Origin: Vibrio crassostreae
GTDB lineage: Bacteria > Pseudomonadota > Gammaproteobacteria > Enterobacterales > Vibrionaceae
Assembly (NCBI RefSeq): GCF_024347415.1
Contig: NZ_AP025476.1
Location: 248,001-312,000, forward strand
Length of the DNA: 64,000 bases
Direction: 5' to 3'
Shown here: piece by piece, positions 62,497 to 64,000 of the stretch
Position numbering within the stretch: the first letter of the stretch is position 1
How the letters are laid out: the number at the start of each line of letters is the position of its first letter
Notes under the pieces: model-generated
Database searches by the model: none
The model's input: only the letters and a program-made list of their open reading frames with translations
Told to the model about the DNA's origin: nothing
Made by a program: the position numbers and the translations under genes

Positions 62497-62825
62497 TACA
62501 GGTCGATACGCAGGGGCGAATTGTCACGATTAACGCGCCTCAAGCGTCAACTCAATTAATCAGTTTAGAGGTCCAACTGACGCAAGACGTCGCCCTTAAT
62601 CCCGAACTCTACCGATGGACTGGTGAGGCTTTTGTCCTGTCACTAGAGGCTCAACAAAATAAAGAGCAATCTGAAAGGCGCACAAAGGCTAAACATTACC
62701 TTGATGCGACCGATTTTTACTTAGTCCGTCAAGTAGAAACCGGCGCAGACGTCCCCCAAGAGGTTCTCTCCAAGCGCGAAACCGCTCGATCGTTACTCGT
62801 GACCCTGTTACCGGACTTTGAATAA
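62493..62825 (+). CDS. prophage protein with tail-assembly-like C-terminus
   Basis: 110 residues. The C-terminal part (KHYLDATDFYLVRQVETGAD, then VPQEVLSKRETAR) resembles the helix pair seen near the end of many tailed-phage fibre-assembly proteins. Here there is no tail, so it may help fold or attach the spike. The similarity is recalled, not searched. Coupled on both sides. Confidence 0.65.
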   Translation: MIQVDTQGRIVTINAPQASTQLISLEVQLTQDVALNPELYRWTGEAFVLSLEAQQNKEQSERRTKAKHYLDATDFYLVRQVETGADVPQEVLSKRETARSLLVTLLPDFE

Positions 62826-63313
62826 TGACCATTCAAAAGTTGAGTGCGCTCGTTGTGCTCTTCACTTTACTAGGAGTGTATTTCATGAACAAAAAAACCG
62901 TGGATAAGGCACTTAGTCAGTTTGCGTTATCAGCAAGAAGTGAGTCACGCATGATTGGGGTTCATGGCGATCTCAAGCGCGTGGTTCGCAGGGCGATAGA
63001 GTTAACCCCTTTTGATTTTGGGATTACCTCAGGAAAGCGAACGGCCGAAGAGCAAAACGCCCTCTTCAAAAAAGGCGCCAGCCAATTAGACGGCTACAGC
63101 AAAAAAAGCCGGCACCAAACGGGGCATGCCATCGATTTTGTCGTGTATGACGAAAACAACAAAGTCACATGGGGCTTTAGTTATTACGAGCAAGTCAGTT
63201 GGGCGTTTAAACAAGCGGCGCAAGAGCTGAATGTCCCTATTGTCTGGGGTGGGGATTGGGTCAGCTTTAAAGATGGGCCTCATGTGGAGCTCGATAAACG
63301 GGTTTATGCATGA
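62825..63313 (+). CDS. M15-family peptidoglycan peptidase (endolysin-like)
   Basis: 162 residues. Zinc residues are His97 and Asp104 in SRHQTGHAIDF and His153 in GPHVEL, matching L-Ala-D-Glu peptidases of phages. Residues 7-20 form a hydrophobic N-terminal segment, so the full form may be membrane-tethered or a signal-arrest form. A second in-frame ATG at 62885 (MNKKTVDKAL) has an AGGAG eight bases upstream and would give a soluble 142-residue enzyme. It cuts the cell wall for lysis or entry. Confidence 0.88.
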   Translation: MTIQKLSALVVLFTLLGVYFMNKKTVDKALSQFALSARSESRMIGVHGDLKRVVRRAIELTPFDFGITSGKRTAEEQNALFKKGASQLDGYSKKSRHQTGHAIDFVVYDENNKVTWGFSYYEQVSWAFKQAAQELNVPIVWGGDWVSFKDGPHVELDKRVYA

Positions 63314-63720
63314 TAGGCGCCATCGCAAACCTCATCACTGGCGGCATTGATGCCTATAAGCAGCACGGCCTCAATAAAGCGAATGCCCTCAAGCGACAAG
63401 ATGAGCTTGAGCAAGAGCGTCACCGAGCTCAAGTGAAGCGTTTACAGTCTGGGGATGAAAAGGCCGCTGATTTGGATAGGGTGAGCCTCAAAGATCGTGG
63501 CCTTAAAGATGAGTTCATTCTCTTGGTGGTGTTTGTTCCTCTGATTTTATCGTTTATCCCAGACTATGCCGAGTATGTGCAAGAAGGCTTCAAAGCGTTG
63601 GAATTTGTGCCTGAGTACTATTGGTACATAGTGGGCGCAGTGGTCATCGACACGTTTGGTTTTCGCTCTATGGTGCGTTACTTACTGGAGTTCTTTTCAT
63701 TTAAATTCAGGGGTAAGTAA
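63310..63720 (+). CDS. holin-like membrane protein (3-TM holin / GTA-holin type)
   Basis: 136 residues. The amphipathic start MIGAIANLITGGIDAYK is followed by a charged helix (about 30-65). Two TM helices lie at about 72-92 and 105-122. The pattern LKDEFILLVVFVPLILSFIP and then EFVPEYYWYIVGAVVIDTFG resembles the holin family of 3-TM gene-transfer-agent type. It overlaps the M15 gene by 4 bp, a usual lysis pair. Confidence 0.75.
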   Translation: MIGAIANLITGGIDAYKQHGLNKANALKRQDELEQERHRAQVKRLQSGDEKAADLDRVSLKDRGLKDEFILLVVFVPLILSFIPDYAEYVQEGFKALEFVPEYYWYIVGAVVIDTFGFRSMVRYLLEFFSFKFRGK

Positions 63721-63851
63721 TGGAGCTACTCGTCTCACTGAACAGCATGGGCTTATCGCCGACCTGGATAGCGTTACTCGTTGTGTTATGGAAGCAAGAT
63801 AAACGCTTAACCATCATTGAAACAATTTTAGAGGGTAAAAAGAATGGCTAA
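63720..63851 (+). CDS. 43-residue single-TM phage protein
   Basis: Starts at TAATG overlap with the holin-like gene. One hydrophobic helix (about 12-24, LSPTWIALLVVLW) is followed by a charged helix (KQDKRLTIIETILEG). It could be a second lysis protein (spanin or holin modulator) or a virion membrane protein. Confidence 0.6.
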   Translation: MELLVSLNSMGLSPTWIALLVVLWKQDKRLTIIETILEGKKNG

Positions 63852-63960
63852 AACAGGGGTCAAAAGAAACGGCACGTTAAAAAAGGGGTATCGCTTCGCC
63901 AAAGGTGGGCGTGTTGTGAAAGCAAAAAGCACCACAAAGAAGCGAAGAAAACGTCGATAA
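63844..63960 (+). CDS. 38-residue highly basic phage protein
   Basis: Contains 17 Lys/Arg in 38 residues, with a Gly-rich middle (NGTLKKGYRFAKGGRVVKAK) and a Lys/Arg-rich end. ATG after GAGGG, overlapping the previous gene by 8 bp. Such proteins can bind or neutralise packaged DNA. That role is inferred from charge only. Confidence 0.65.
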   Translation: MAKTGVKRNGTLKKGYRFAKGGRVVKAKSTTKKRRKRR

Positions 63961-63983
63961 AATAAATTGCAGATAGCAAAAAG

Positions 63984-64000
63984 GCCACTCAATGAGTGGC
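63984..64000. terminator. hairpin at the end of the late operon, cut by window edge
   Basis: GCCACTCA / TGAGTGGC stem preceded by AAAAAGG. A T-run would be expected just past the window. It closes the rightward late operon. Confidence 0.65.

Larger units (their letters stand above)
52448..64000. mobile_element. PM2-like (corticovirus-related) tailless DJR prophage, right end not in window
   Basis: The left-arm genes are a repressor and a membrane protein; then come a PrtN-like regulator, an HUH replication protein, small genes, a packaging ATPase, a DJR capsid protein, many small membrane proteins and lysis genes. No tail, portal, terminase or head-protease gene is present. This gene set and size fit PM2-like prophages described in aquatic bacteria. 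The left limit is approximate, between zur and 52476. The element reaches the window edge and no integrase is seen. Confidence 0.85.

Noticed and set aside
52448..64000. Tailed-phage remnant or satellite
   Set aside because: No terminase, portal, protease or tail genes; the ATPase and capsid order fit a DJR virus instead.

Overview
The window is about 64 kb of chromosome from a marine gammaproteobacterium of the genus Vibrio, probably close to the V. splendidus group. The gene order orn / Gly tRNAs / queG / tsaE-amiB-mutL-miaA-hfq-hflX-hflK-hflC / purA / rnr-rlmB / rpsF-rpsR-rplI / dnaB-alr follows the enterobacterial 94-95 min region. The Vibrio-specific flagellar gene motX and several Vibrio-type intergenic repeats support the genus. 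The species guess rests on memory of related genomes and was not tested.

Layout. 1-2.2 kb: groES-groEL with a heat-shock-type promoter. 2.5-5.4 kb: a small secreted repeat protein, a membrane diguanylate cyclase and an MgtC-like protein. 5.6-12.3 kb: the EF-P modification set (epmB, efp, epmA) around the fumarate reductase operon frdABCD. 12.3-17.2 kb: an EamA transporter, a Cache-type chemoreceptor, a MITE-like element and a DASS carboxylate transporter. 17.5-20.3 kb: psd, rsgA and orn. 20.5-22.5 kb: 16 tRNA genes, two Gly(GCC) followed by seven tandem initiator-Met/Gly units. 22.5-23.2 kb: an AT-rich gap with DnaA boxes in the position where E. coli carries datA. 23.2-34.3 kb: queG and the tsaE-to-hflC cluster. 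34.5-51.6 kb: purA, motX, a secreted amidohydrolase, rnr-rlmB, ribosomal genes, dnaB-alr, two outer-membrane proteins, yjbQ, pgi and cheX. 51.6-52.0 kb: zur.

From about 52.4 kb to the right edge lies a compact prophage of a tailless, membrane-containing, double-jelly-roll (DJR) virus related to corticovirus PM2. It has a leftward lysogeny module (S24-type repressor plus a membrane protein) and a PrtN-like activator. An HUH rolling-circle replication protein and a run of small genes follow, then a P9/A32-type packaging ATPase. A control region with paired 12-bp palindromes precedes a tightly coupled late operon: capsid protein, many small single-TM membrane proteins, a hendecad-repeat protein, an M15 peptidase, a holin-like protein and a very basic 38-residue protein. 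No integrase and no right attachment site are visible, so the element may continue past the window.

How genes work together. EpmB and EpmA make and attach beta-lysine to Lys34 of EF-P. FrdABCD serves anaerobic fumarate respiration. HflK/HflC form the FtsH-regulating membrane complex beside Hfq and HflX. RNase R and RlmB act on RNA. The phage genes form one lysogeny/lytic switch and one virion-and-lysis operon. The least explained signals are in the phage: an AACCGA hexamer repeated in different reading frames, three copies of one leader sequence, and palindromic operators. The other is the DnaA-box locus beside the tRNA array.
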